This document shows, piece by piece, positions 36,310-47,026 of a stretch of 64,000 bases of DNA. The notes beneath the pieces were generated by a model. The model searched no databases. It saw only the letters and a program-made list of their open reading frames with translations, and had not been told where the DNA came from. Where the stretch lies: assembly GCF_016920785.2 (NCBI RefSeq), contig NW_024609836.1:4520406-4584405 (forward strand), given 5' to 3'. This DNA is from Ixodes scapularis (taxonomy: Eukaryota > Arthropoda > Arachnida > Ixodida > Ixodidae). Each line of letters begins with the position of its first letter. The first letter of the stretch is position 1. The translations under genes were made by a program, and so were the position numbers.

Positions 36310-37875
36310 CATTCCGGTTGGCGGGTTCGTCGGGGCCAGTCAGAGCGTGCGAGATCCTGATTTCTGGAATCGGAACCTTTCGTTCTTGCCGTGTGTCGTG
36401 TGCTGTTCTCGTGTTCCCGTGTTAAAGGGCCCATGAAACGGATTTTGGGTTGGAATAAATCATTTTCGATTGGGATTTTACTAATAGCACATCGTTCAGT
36501 GGGCCAAAAGAAAAAAAGTAGAAAGACAAAAGCCTGACTGTCAGTGCGCAAATTTGAAAACACAGCGGACTATTTCGTACCTCCTCCCCTTCGCAAGCTC
36601 TCTGCCTTTTCACTGTGATACATCCGCGGTCCCAAAAGCGCGTCATTGGGTCCAAACTGACGTCTCACAAAACAGGACCTCACTTAGTCCCTTCACCCCT
36701 AAGCTGACATTGTGGTGGAAGCTACGCGCTTGCCGAACCAATCAGCCGCCTCCCTTTATCACCTGACCTCAATCTCTGCGCTTGGGTATGCGCGGAGGAG
36801 CGTGATCATGTGGCAAGTGTGGCTGGCCCAACGAGCACGTAGCTTCCACAGCACTGTCAGCTCCGTGGTGAACGGGTTGGGGAAAGCAACTTTTGTCTGA
36901 ATTTTGAGCGACGGGCTAATCTTCTAGGGGGACAATGGCTCTGTCCGGGTACATAAACCAGATTCAGAGCAAGGGGGGCCTCCCCTCTTTTCGTCTTCTT
37001 GAACTGTTTGGTGGAATGCGTGATTTATGAGTTGAGGAGGAAAGCTAAACAGGAAAACAAGTTGGAAAAGCGTTTCATGGCCCCTTTAATGTGCGTATTT
37101 AACGTTCGTGCGCTTGACTGGGTGATTGTGTGCGTGGACGTGGACCGCTCCGAGGATGCGCTACCCTCAACTCTCGATAGGCCTATCGACTTAACGAGTC
37201 GGTGGTGGTGGGCCGTGGTGTTGGATTGCCAGCAAAAGCTGGAAGCTCGATGACGCGAAAGAGGTAGGGTTAATTAGAATTAAGGATGACATAATGTGTG
37301 TGCTATTCATAATCATGTGCCAGTCGCGCTCACCGGCAGTCGTTCCCGATCGAAAAATCGTCGTCGAATGTACGGAAATGGCGGTCAGGAATGTTCAATT
37401 GGGCTGTCCCAGCTTGTAAATGGTCTCAGCTTGTAAACGATAAATAGTAGCGATACGCAATGGCAATTGGACCGAATCCTGTATTCTTTGTATAGGCTTC
37501 GTAAAGTGCGTTACAATTTCGAACGCGTACATTGCATAATTTAGGCATCGTCCGCTCTCTTCGGTGTCCGTTTCTTAAGTCATCGTGCGAGTCTACTATG
37601 ATGATAACATACCGGCTACTTGTGAGAAAGAGGTTTTTGTGGAATATCGAGTGCACAGATTTCATTGAAGCATGCCGGCGAAATCACCGAAGTCGCTTGG
37701 CACGATTCCGGCGAACCTGCAAGCAGCTAAATCCAAAAGTTATCAGGCTTTTTTTTTTTTCGTTGACATTTGGGTGGCATTTAGGAGGAAATAAATGCTG
37801 GTTTGCACTCGTTATCACCATTATTTGCTTGTTTTTGAACTGCTAACCGCAACTCCGAACGGTTGTTTTGAAGCG
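36310..37875 (+). repeat. Dispersed repeat R1, copy 2
   Basis: Collinear with the complement of 16700-17980. The join TTCCCGTGT | TGTGCGTATT around the inserted MITE matches the uninterrupted TTCCGTGCTGGTGTGCATT of copy 1. An AAATAAATGCTGG block and a KRFLWNIE.. TDFIEACRRNHRSR frame are shared. Confidence 0.65.
36426..37085. mobile_element. TTAA-flanked MITE (660 bp)
   Basis: Ends AGGGCCCATGAAACG and the complement of AGGGGCCATGAAACG. TTAA at 36422-36425 and 37086-37089. Internal sequence (GGATTTTGGGTTGGAATAAA...) is shared with 55910-56441. The paralogous R1 copy at 17 kb lacks the insertion, which confirms the borders. Confidence 0.8.
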
Positions 37876-37885
37876 TGACATGACC

Positions 37886-38070
37886 AGGGGTTTCTCCAGG
37901 AATTGAAACCAGGGGGGGTGTCTAAATTTTTTTTTGGGGGGGGGGGTTAAAGGGGGGGGGGGGGCATTGCGAATATAGGAGTCGTTGTGAATTAAGGGGG
38001 TGCCTTCGGAAAAACGAGGGGGGGGGGGTCCTAACCCCCCCTAGGGGGGATCTAGGGAAATCCCTGGACA
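37886..38070 (+). repeat. Poly-G-rich block
   Basis: G-runs of 11, 13 and about 9 (37936, 37952, 38019) between CAGGGG-type words. Same repeat class as at 12403 and 18449. Confidence 0.5.
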
Positions 38071-38345
38071 TGACAAAACGAGGGCGAACCACACTGACCG
38101 ATTGCCTCTAGGCTGGATGGCGCAAGCTACCGCCCATAGATAACCCGTAGAGACGATGCGGTTGCCAGGGAGGCGCATGCGTGAAGTGGGGCAGTTCGTC
38201 GGGGCGCGCTGGACCAGCGTTGGTCTGCGCTGGTCTGTAAACAACATCGTTCGGGCGCTTCTCGGCGCAACGTAGTGGCCGACGAACGTCGGTCTGCACC
38301 GGCGCGCGTTGCGTTCGTCGACGTCGGAGTATAAACAGCCCTTAA

Positions 38346-39143
38346 GGCCACGGTCCCACTGAATGTGGCAGTTTAGGTACTTTTTGGCAGGTCATTACTC
38401 ATCTCCTTATAAATACTGTTTTGTGGGATTGATGTCATTCGAAAGGTAATGCAATCCTCTTTCATTTGATATTATGTATGTGTTGGATTTTACTGTTCAT
38501 GCGCGTTTGTAGCGTTGCGAATATGATGGCGCGGACCCTCACTTGCTCCGCTAGTTCATGTTTTATGAACGATCCATTAAAGATAGCACGGTTCCAATAT
38601 AGCAGTTTTGTTAAGATGATGTCGGAGCAAAATGTAACGATACACTTTTTTGGTATTTGCACTACTTTGTGTTTTTCATCCCTCCAAATATTGTCCTAAA
38701 ATTGACAATTTTCAGCACAAATATGTTTTTATTGACAAACGCTAGGGCAATGAAATTAGCTACAGATGTAGTGCTTATAATTGGTAATATGCAAAAAAAA
38801 AATTTAATGTTGTGTAAAAAGTTTTTGTTTAGATGTTTTATATCAAACGTAGCACTTTTTTGTGCTTTGAGTCATCGTACTTCAAATGCCGCTGAGGAAA
38901 TATTTAAACTATGATAAAATATTTTATAACATTTAGAGCTACAATGGTTGCCCAAGAGGTGGACGATGGCTTTTTTTCATTTTCAAAGTCATAACGCTCC
39001 AGGAGCCCTTCAAACTTACCTTTTTTTGACGCATATCTTTTTGGACATCAAACAGATTTATTGGCATCTAATAACATTTATTGTTTGGAATAGACATACA
39101 TTGCGATGTATTAAATTTTCACAATGATCTTGCTTTGGTTTCA
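38346..39143. other. No recognisable gene
   Basis: AT-rich sequence with no coding support. Confidence 0.45.
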
Positions 39144-39154
39144 TAATAGATGTA
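39144..39154 (+). repeat. LINE target duplication, 3' side
   Basis: TAATAGATGTA, identical to 44811-44821. Confidence 0.8.
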
Positions 39155-39247
39155 TGTTGTTGTTGTTGTTGAAAACTTTACTGGACGTAACAGGAAAGAT
39201 TGGGAAGGGAAGGGGCAGTTAAAGAGATAGAGAGTGAGTGTATGCCC

Positions 39248-41887
39248 TCATTCCAGGGCTCCAATTGCGGTTTGGGCATGCAGCGCGCGGGTCACCAGCA
39301 GCTTTTGCACATCGATGACTTCACTCTGCAGCCCCGCTTCCCACTCTTGAGTAGAAGGCTCCATCAGTGGAGCCAGTCCAGGGATCTTCTTACACTTCCA
39401 AGTAATGTGATGCACGTCCGCCCAGGGGTCACCACAGAAGGGGCAGGCTCCCGTAGTGTACCGGTCGGGGTACCACTGGTGCAACTTGGCGGGGGTCACA
39501 AGAGTGCCCGTCTGGAGCCTTCTCCAAGTCCATTCTTCTTCCTTTCCAAGCCCCCCGCACGGGCTCGGGAATACGCGCCTGTCGAGTTTCTTCATTTTGA
39601 GTGCCTCGTTAAACGAGAGGTCCGTGTCCACTTGACCACCCGACTGGGACGAGTCCCGGAGAATACAGCCTCGGGCCGCAGCATTTGCTGCCTCATTCCC
39701 AGTGTTCCCCATGTGGCCAGGGGACCAGATCAGATGCACCCCCTGCACTTCCGTCTTACGTAGTATTCTATCAGCGACTGCGCACACCATCCCGCGAGCG
39801 AAATTTCCACATGCTTTCTGGGAGTCAGAGATGACAGTCGCCCTGGGGTTGCAAACAACCGCCAACGCAATCGCCGCTTCCTCAGCCTGCCCAGCCGACT
39901 CTACTCTGACCGAAGCTAATCTTAACACCCGACCCTGGGCGTTGGCCACTGCGATTGTGGCAACTCCGTTTACTGGGCCGCCACAGTCAACATATAGCGT
40001 TCCCTCTCTGTGATCCCATGTCTTAGACAGGGCCCCAGATCTGGCCTTTCTTCTGCCGTCGTCCTTTCCTGGTTGCATATTCCTAGGGATACGACTCACC
40101 ACTATTTTCTTCCGTATTTCTGCTGACAGCTCGTGGTCGGGGACAGTACCCGTATGCGTTCCTCCCGGAACCGCCATCCCGAGTTTGTCCATGAGCCACG
40201 CCCCGTTCTTCGTGGACGCCAACCTCTTTAGCTGAGCCACGAGATGTGCTTCGTGAAGCTCATCTATCGTGTTGTGGACCCCTAACTTTAGTAATTTGTC
40301 GGTCGCTGTCCTCTCGGGAAGCCCTAGCGCACTTTTGTAAGCTCTTCTTATCAAAACATAAATTTTTTGCCGTTCCGCTTTACTCAAGACCAAGTACGGT
40401 GTGGCGTAAGTGATTCTGGAGATAATAAAGGCCTGAACGAGTTGCATTGCTTCTTTCTCTTTTATGCCCCTCCTACGATTTCTTATCCTTCGAAGCATGC
40501 CACAGACCTGGGTGGTCATGGTGTCAAGTTTATCGATAGTCGACTTGTTGCCCCTGCCTTGTCGAATGAGCTGGCCGAGGATACGAATCTCCGTGGGTTT
40601 AGAGACCCGTTTCCCGCTCACCCAAACATCAATCTGTTCCGACACACGTTCATAAGGGTTCCTCAAGACAAGTAATTCGGACTTCTCCGGTGCACACTTT
40701 AGACCGCACTCCTCAGCGTAGTCTTCGACAATTTTGGCAGCCGCCTGTAGTCTTTCTTCAATCTCCGCGTCGTTTCCCTCCCGACACCACAGGGTAATGT
40801 CGTCGGCGTAGATGGCGTGTTCCACACCGGGAACCACCCCCAGCGCCTCCGGCAAACCCCGCAGAGCCAGATTGAAAAGAAGCGGAGATAAAACAGCCCC
40901 TTGAGGCGTCCCCTTTGAGCCGAGCTCGAAGCTATTGGATTTCATGCTCCCTAAGGTTAGAGTAGCCTTCCTGTCCGTTAAGAAACTCCGTACGTATTCG
41001 AACGTTCTCTGTCCGCAGTGGATCTCGTTCAGGCCTCTGAGTACGCTGGCATGCGAAACGTCATCAAAAGCCCCCTTTAAATCAAGAGCGAGAATACACC
41101 GTGTTTGTCCCCTGGAAGGGTTCTTCAAAAGATCGTTGTATATCCACAGGAGGATGTCCTGTGTTGAGGTACGAGGTCTAAACCCAAATCGAGTATGGGG
41201 CATGAGATTTTCCTTCTCCAAGTACATCATGAGCCTAGTGTTTAGTACCCTCTCAAAAGCTTTACCCACGCATGAGGTAAGTGAGATGGGTCTAAGATTT
41301 TCTAGATTTAAGTTCTTTTTGGGCTTGGGAATAAAGCGAATGTCAGCGGTTTTCCAGCAAGCTGGCGTCACCCCCCTAGCCCAGTAGTGCTCGTTAAAAT
41401 GATTAACTAGCTTCCCGAGTTCGCCTTCTTCCAAGTTATAAAGGAGTTTTGCCGTGATGGTGTCGGGCCCCGGCGCGGTGCCCTTTTTCATGGCCCCGAG
41501 CTCGTACTCGAATTCTGCCACCGATACCGGCCTATCCAGTTCGGAGTTTTCGCGTCCTAGATATTCTAGAGTTTCCTCCGCGCGTTCAAGACACAAATAT
41601 CTGCGCGCGAGTTGGTCCATGATTTGCTCTGTATTGTTGGGTAACTCGTATATGAGTTCAGCTATTCTACTGTCCGTAACCGACTTAGTCTTAGTTGGAT
41701 CTATGAGTGCCCTAAGGAGACGCCAGGACCGTGCCGTACCGAGGCTTCCGCGTATAGAGTCACAAATCCCATACCAGTTGTTCCTAGCGAGGTCGACCGC
41801 ATGGTCCTCCGCGTCCTTAGTTAGTTCTTGGATCTTAGTACGAATCTTCTTGTTGTGTCGCTGACGTTTCCACCTATTGGTCAGACC
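39248..41887 (-). pseudogene. LINE ORF2, reverse transcriptase and RNase H part
   Basis: Open in one frame from the frameshift region (about 41917) to the stop at 39248; an internal ATG lies at 41620. Counting from that ATG: RT motifs LRPISLTSCVGK (109-120), ALDLKGAFDDV (178-188), KGTPQGAVLSP (236-246) and the catalytic YADD (271-274). RNase H follows with LYVDCG (D545), QAEEAA (E580), ISDSQ (D599) and SPGHMGNTGNEAAN. The usual fourth acidic residue of the final box (GNExAD) is Asn here (N646), so RNase H may be impaired. A Cys-x2-Cys-x8-His-x4-Cys knuckle (726-743) ends the protein. It copies LINE RNA at the nicked target in the nucleus. Separated from the endonuclease half by one frameshift. 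Confidence 0.85.
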
Positions 41888-42768
41888 ACGCCGGGCCTCC
41901 CAAAGGTGGAGGAGTCTTTTGCATCCACAGCCGGGGTCTTCTCCGAAAGCTCAACCTCCGTGACAAAAGGGCGCAGGCTCGTGGTCACGTCCGCAGCCCA
42001 CTCCTCAATGTCCGCCAGGTGCACTTCTGTCTTTTCTCTTTTCTTCCTCCATTTGTCCCAGTCCGTGATCTTTGCGGTTCCAGTTTTTCTCTTGTATCCT
42101 GCCTCTCTTAGTGTCGTTTCAAGGATACAGTGGTCGCTTCCAAGTTGTTCTGCCAGGTTCTTCCAGTCGGCGCTCCCCACGTTCTTCACCAGCGTGAGGT
42201 CCGGGCACGTATCTCTGCACGTGCTAGTCCCCGTCCTGGTAGGCTGGTCAGGTTCCGTGAGGAGCGTGAGGCGTTCCTGGTTGATTCCTTCGAAAAGTTT
42301 GCGTCCTTTCGGCGTGACGTATTTGTAACCCCATCCCGGGTGCGGGGCATTAAAGTCCCCCGCGATGACGAGAGGTTCCTTGCCGGCCGCCCTCACCGCG
42401 TTTCCCAGGAGAGTTCTGTAGTCAACCTTGTGAAGCTTGGGGTTCCCGTACAGATTCACTATGTGGACACCCCGGTCCCCCTTCTTCACCGGGACGATCA
42501 CCACATACCCACACTCCACTCCGCCCCCGTCCAGGTGCCTCTCCGTGGCCGGGAATGTCCTGTGCACGAGGGTCGAGAAGTATTGGGTTCCGCCGACCGT
42601 CCGGTAGTCCTTAATCTTTACGGGCTTCTTTCCAGGTTCCTGCAGAAGTATTACCGCAGGGGGATCGGTTTCAAGCGACAACCGAAGGCTGAGACTGGCC
42701 TGCTTCCGACCTATCCCCCTGCAGTTCCATTGCCATATTTTCAGATATGATTGTTTTAGACGACACAT
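41881..42768 (-). pseudogene. LINE ORF2, endonuclease part
   Basis: Starts MCRLKQSYLKIWQWNCRGIG, overlapping ORF1 by about 98 bp in another frame, a common non-LTR arrangement. It is an apurinic-type endonuclease: N15 in WNCRG, E44 in LLQEPG, GDFNAPHPGWG (137-147), PDLT (189-192) and SDH (211-213). These are the metal-binding and catalytic boxes that nick the target DNA. The frame is lost at a four-base A run (T at 41917-41920); one missing base there would explain the break, after which ORF2 continues in the RT frame. The stop at 41881 is therefore an artefact of the shift. All key endonuclease residues are present. Confidence 0.85.
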
Positions 42769-44458
42769 GGTTATTCGTGTCTTCTACTGATTCCACTTCA
42801 CGTCGTGCATCAGTCGGCGATCTTCTCTTCGCCCCTAGCTCCTGGAGCAGGGAACTTCTTTTTCGTTCCAAGAATGTCGATTTTTTCCCGCTTGACCCAA
42901 GTTGCTTGAGCATGGACTCCCGGTTTCGCTCCAACGCTACCACTTTGTTGGAAAGCTGCGTGATTTTTTCCATTAAAAGCTGCGTGGCAGACTGCACCGC
43001 CTGTTTCACCGCAGCCTCCACGATTTCTCGAAATTGGTCCGTAGTGATCCCGGGGGTCCCAGAGCAAATGCTCTTCATTTCCACATCTTCCACTCCTTTA
43101 CTCGGGGCATCCTGCCTGAGGACTTGTGTATGCTGGCTACTCCCGCTTGACCTCGGTGGCGGGTTATTCTTGGTCACATTGATATGGTTATCATTTTTCT
43201 GCAGCTCGGGCCATTTCTCCTGGTCCCCCAGGTCCAAGTTCTTCCCGTCCCGCGACATAGATCTTTGATTCCAATTTTGCGTCTTCCCGCCTTTACGACT
43301 TTTCCTCTTCCTTTTCTTTTCGGAAAGAGGCGCCGGGCGTGACGAGTTTCTCTTGCAGCTTGCTGATCTGCTGCGAGAGCGAGCACGCGGCCTTGAGCCA
43401 CTCCGCTCCTTCGATAGCCAGCGCACCTGCTGTTCTCCGTTGCGGTGCCTCGAGCGGCTCCGTCCGGTTCTCTCAATTTGTCTCTTCTCCTTGAAAAACT
43501 TCTCAGGACAGTGACTGTCGTATGTTTTGTGCGCCCCTCCGCACAGTGCGCACTTCGCGACACATGGGTGTCCCTCCATCGCTTGCGGGGCCCCGCACAT
43601 CGCACACGCGTAACCCGTCGGTTTGCTGCACACATCCGTCCGATGGCCGGCCTCTCCGCAGTTAAGGCAGGCTGCCTTTGTCTTCTTGTATAGAAAGCAG
43701 GGCGTTTCCAGCCAGTTGAAAGTGACCGAGAACGGAACTTTGGTCCCGGCGAAAGTGATGAGCGCCGATTTGGACCTTCCGAGCCTCCTAGCGTCGAGTA
43801 TTTCGTGTCCTGGGGCCCTGATTTTCTCTCTGATCTGTGCATTGGACAGCTCCGGCCGAACCCCATGAATGACGCCACGGCATGCCTCTTCCCTCGGGGA
43901 GACGTGGTAGGCCTCAACGTCGAGTTGTCCGGACGGGAATATCAAACTTCTAAGCTTCGCCAACGCTTCGGCTTCGTCCCATATGTCCGTACAGATCATA
44001 ATGGTGTTTTGCTCTTCTAGCAACCGGACGATTGAATTCTCCGCAAGACACCTCGGGAGCGAGTTCTGCACCGCTTCGCCGATCTGGTCCCGGCAGCTTT
44101 TCAAGTCGACCGCCGTCTTCCGTGGCTTCACAATGATCTTGTGCTTGAATTCCTTGAGGCTGGGAAGCCGAAACGGTCTCTTCGTCTCTTTCTTCTTGAC
44201 CTCCGTTGCTCTACCGGTAGGTCCTCGGTCTTCCTTCCGCTGGTCATGGACTTCTTTCTTCTGGGTCTTCTTTCTATGCAGAATTTGTACCCAGCTATTG
44301 CCGGGTAGCGTGCCTACTTGCTCCTCCGAGGCGGTTTTCTGAATTCCATCCGTATAAAGGGGCCGCGCCGCTGGATTTATGGAGTCAAAAGCCACCTTGT
44401 CCGGATTCTATCCGGTCCTGGGGCTGAGCACGAGAGCTTCCGTCGATATTACTTCCAT
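42671..44458 (-). pseudogene. LINE ORF1, gag-like nucleic-acid-binding protein
   Basis: The natural start is probably ATG at 44456-44458 (MEVISTEALVLSPRTG). An in-frame TAG at 44408-44410 interrupts it after 16 codons, and the frame is then open for about 574 codons. Counting from the codon at 44395, three zinc knuckles lie at 243-256 (CLNCGEAGHRTDVC), 264-278 (CAMC...HPC) and 282-296 (CALCGGAH...HC). A basic Arg/Ser-rich tract follows, then a coiled-coil-like end (QSATQLLMEKITQLSNKV). ORF1 proteins of this type coat LINE RNA. The N-terminal stop is the only visible lesion. Downstream initiation could still give most of the protein. Confidence 0.8.
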
Positions 44459-44810
44459 CTTGCGTTTTCCACCGCCGCCGCGGCGGTTCCACGTGGTGAC
44501 GCTTAGCTGGTTAGGGCCAGTAGGGCGGCCGCACCGAGCGAACTCGGCTCATCGCCCTAGTCGAGCAAGGCCCAACGAGGCTTAGCGAGGTTCCTCGTGG
44601 GTTCGAAACAAAATGCCTCTAAAATCAAAATATTCCGCTCACCAGCTTGAGGAAGGTATCCACGTGAACTGGGTCACTAACGCTGTCTATCCAAGACTTC
44701 TTCTCGCTCGGAAATCAAGAATTTCAGCACGAAACATCGGTTTTTCGCGGAGCCTTAATGAGCATGCGTCCGCTCGCCGCAACCTTCTTCTTCTTCCAAT
44801 CCACGACGGC

Positions 44811-44821
44811 TAATAGATGTA
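44811..44821 (+). repeat. LINE target duplication, 5' side
   Basis: TAATAGATGTA, identical to 39144-39154. Confidence 0.8.
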
Positions 44822-45189
44822 GAGCTTAGCTAATTTTAAAAACAATTAAAAACTGTTTGGGTGTTTTGTTGCGCTACCTGGCGGATGGCAGACAAAGTGC
44901 TGATTTCTAGTGTTCGAAAAATTTCCGAGGGCGGCGTTGGCGTCTGTATCATCAATCGCGGTGTCTTTTTACCTTCACATTTAAAAAAAATATATTGGAA
45001 GATTTACTATCAATAAATGAATGCTTTAAGTACTGGGTCAGGTTAATAAATCTAAGACAAGTAATTACACACACGTAGCGTGATATAATGTGTTAATTAT
45101 TCGATATCATTGAAACCAATAAACAATAAAGACGAAGAGGAAAATAATACACCCGAGTTCACTTCATGCCTAGAGTCACTGAATGAGCT
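44822..45189. other. No recognisable feature
   Basis: AT-rich sequence without coding support. Confidence 0.45.
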
Positions 45190-45860
45190 TTAAAGTATCG
45201 GCACTCCGTTCCCCAAAATTGTTTTGGGCGCCGCCATTTTGGGTCCTGTTCAGTGCAAACGCAATTGCCGATCGTCATGATCCAAAAGCACGACTTCCTC
45301 AGCATTAGATGCGGTGCTAGGAAGCTGATGCAATATTGAATGCTTTGTAGCGGGTAGTTTAAACATTTGTGGGGGACGGAAAAGCGTTTCCTGTGATTTT
45401 TAATAAAGCTTCAGGTAACTGGCAACCATGATTTTAAGCCACAATATGGCCAAGTGTCGTTACTCTGAACCGTAGCTAATTTACTGGCACAAGCGGGAAC
45501 AATGAAGAAGAGGCAGGTGTCAAAAGGTAGTGGCTTGTGGAATCCGCGGGGCTTACGTCTTGGCCCCTCCAAGTATTAAAAGCCTCTTGAACAAGAGCAT
45601 GAATAGTGTCATTAAATAAGCTAAGCGTCACAATAGCGACCCTTGGCCATATTGTGGCTTAAAATCATGGTTGCCAGTTATTTGAAGCTTTATCTGAAAT
45701 CACAAGAAACGCTTTTCCGTCTTCCACTTTAAACAGTGTGCGACAGAGCGAAGCAATATTACATGAGCTTCCTAACACCGAATCTAATGCTGAGGATGTC
45801 GCACTTTTGAATCATGACGATCAGCTGTTGCGCCTGTTCTGCACAAGAGGAGGAAGTGGC
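45190..45860. mobile_element. Fold-back element with roughly 220-bp arms
   Basis: Arms 45190-45465 and 45645-45860 are inverted copies (AAAGCGTTTCCTGTGATTT, CAACCATGATTTTAAGCCAC, AATATGGCC at the inner edge). A third single arm lies at 61747-61990. The right arm's frame (45738-45941) and the minus frame of the 61.8 kb copy both read a -L-ELP-TE--AE-V-L peptide, hinting that the repeat derives from a coding region. Confidence 0.75.
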
Positions 45861-46077
45861 CAGGTAGGAGAAACGCGGGTTTTATGTGCGACCGTTCTAA
45901 CCGTCTCAAAAGAGAGAACGCGCGAGCTTGCGCTGGTTTAGAAAAAAAGGCATCCAAAGAAAAGAGGCGGCACGCTGTGCTCTTTGTTATTATGCGTCTA
46001 ATTGCAAATTGTTGTGTGTATGTTTATACAGCCGGAAGTTAGTCCGCCTCAGTGGGCGTCTGACTCTCAGCTGTATA

Positions 46078-46300
46078 TAAGCAATTTAGCCAGTGCGGTA
46101 AAACCGCAAACCTGGTGTCTTTAACGTGCACCACGCAGTAGTGATACACGACCACACGCCGGTAGGATGCTCTTCCAGAACGAAACGGGCAGGGGCGGGG
46201 TGGCTTCTGCAGCGCGAGCTTTCGCTCCAATTCTCCGAGCTGGTGTGCGCTAGACCATGCACTCGGCCACCGAACCCCCCCCCCCCCCCCCCCCCCTTGT
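46078..46300 (-). repeat. tRNA-derived SINE, copy 2
   Basis: Aligns with 3305-3536: GCAATTTAGCCAGTGC, TCTTTAACGTGCACCACGCA, CTGCAGCGCGAGCTTTCGCT. It keeps an A-box-like TGGCCGAGTGCA on the minus strand but lacks the B-box segment (deleted around 46200). A run of 22 C (46275-46296) sits at its head. Confidence 0.6.
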
Positions 46301-47026
46301 ACGTCTAATTTATATACAGGTATAAGTATTTGCAGATCGACGATGGACGTCAATCGTCTCGAGGTAATGTAACGTAATAACATTATATAAATAATAAACT
46401 TGTTGAAGGACTCAACGACTCAATTTTTTAATTCTTGGATTGTAATATGGCCGTAGCCTATTGTACTTGCTGTTGATGAAGAGCAATATGAGGGGACGAG
46501 GTAATGATTGAATGATGAGGCTCTATAAAGACGACGACATTAGTGAGTGTCGAACCACAACGTACAGTGCCATACTTGTTTCAAGTATCATGTACCCACA
46601 GTCTTTCTTCTCCCGCAACAGAATATGGTAGAATCAATGAGGATGCTACTTTACAACTGCACGTGGAACAGGAAAACCGCACTGTGCAGAAGTGCGGCTT
46701 ATTCATTAATAAGAGGGACGGATTTCTAGCAGCATTCCATGATTGATTACTTGGAACAAATGGCCTCATTGACGTAAAGTGTCCCCGTTACAAAAGATTC
46801 TTGAAGCATACTTAAACCGCAAAGGAGTATGAGGCGAAAAATAATAAAAAGGAGCCTGGTGTGAAAGGTCCAAATCACCCACCATGGCTTCTACTATCAA
46901 ATACAAGTGCAGTTACACAATACACAAAGAGAATTTTGTGATTTAGTTATATTTACACTCAAGGACGTTGATATCCAACGTATACAGAGAGATGACACCT
47001 TCTGATCAACCAACATAGAGCCTTTT
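46301..47026. other. No recognisable gene
   Basis: ORF 46543-46746 has no family signature. Confidence 0.4.

Larger units (their letters stand above)
36092..38342. mobile_element. PIF/Harbinger-type non-autonomous element (2.25 kb)
   Basis: Left end AGGGCTGTTTATAC; right end the complement AGGGCTGTTTATACTCC. TAA flanks both ends (36089-36091 and 38343-38345), the 3-bp TWA duplication typical of PIF/Harbinger. The ends match those of the autonomous-type element at 48246-53644. The interior is not transposase. It holds R1 copy 2, itself split by a TTAA MITE, and a poly-G block, so the element is a nested mosaic. Confidence 0.7.
39155..44810 (-). mobile_element. Full-length LINE with RNase H (5.66 kb)
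   Basis: Bounded by perfect 11-bp duplications. In minus orientation: about 350 bp 5' UTR, ORF1 (44458 to 42671), overlapping ORF2 (42768 to 39248), about 90 bp 3' UTR and a (CAA)n tail at 39155-39171. A gag-like ORF1 with three Cys/His knuckles, an AP-type endonuclease, RT and RNase H in that order, plus a simple-repeat tail instead of poly-A, fit the I-group of non-LTR retrotransposons (I/R1/LOA branch). The exact clade needs a tree. The intact ends show a non-truncated, fairly recent insertion; ORF defects show this copy is not active. Confidence 0.85.

Noticed and set aside
39200..44342. Plus-strand ORFs across the LINE (for example 42130-42750)
   Set aside because: They are antisense shadows of ORF1 and ORF2.
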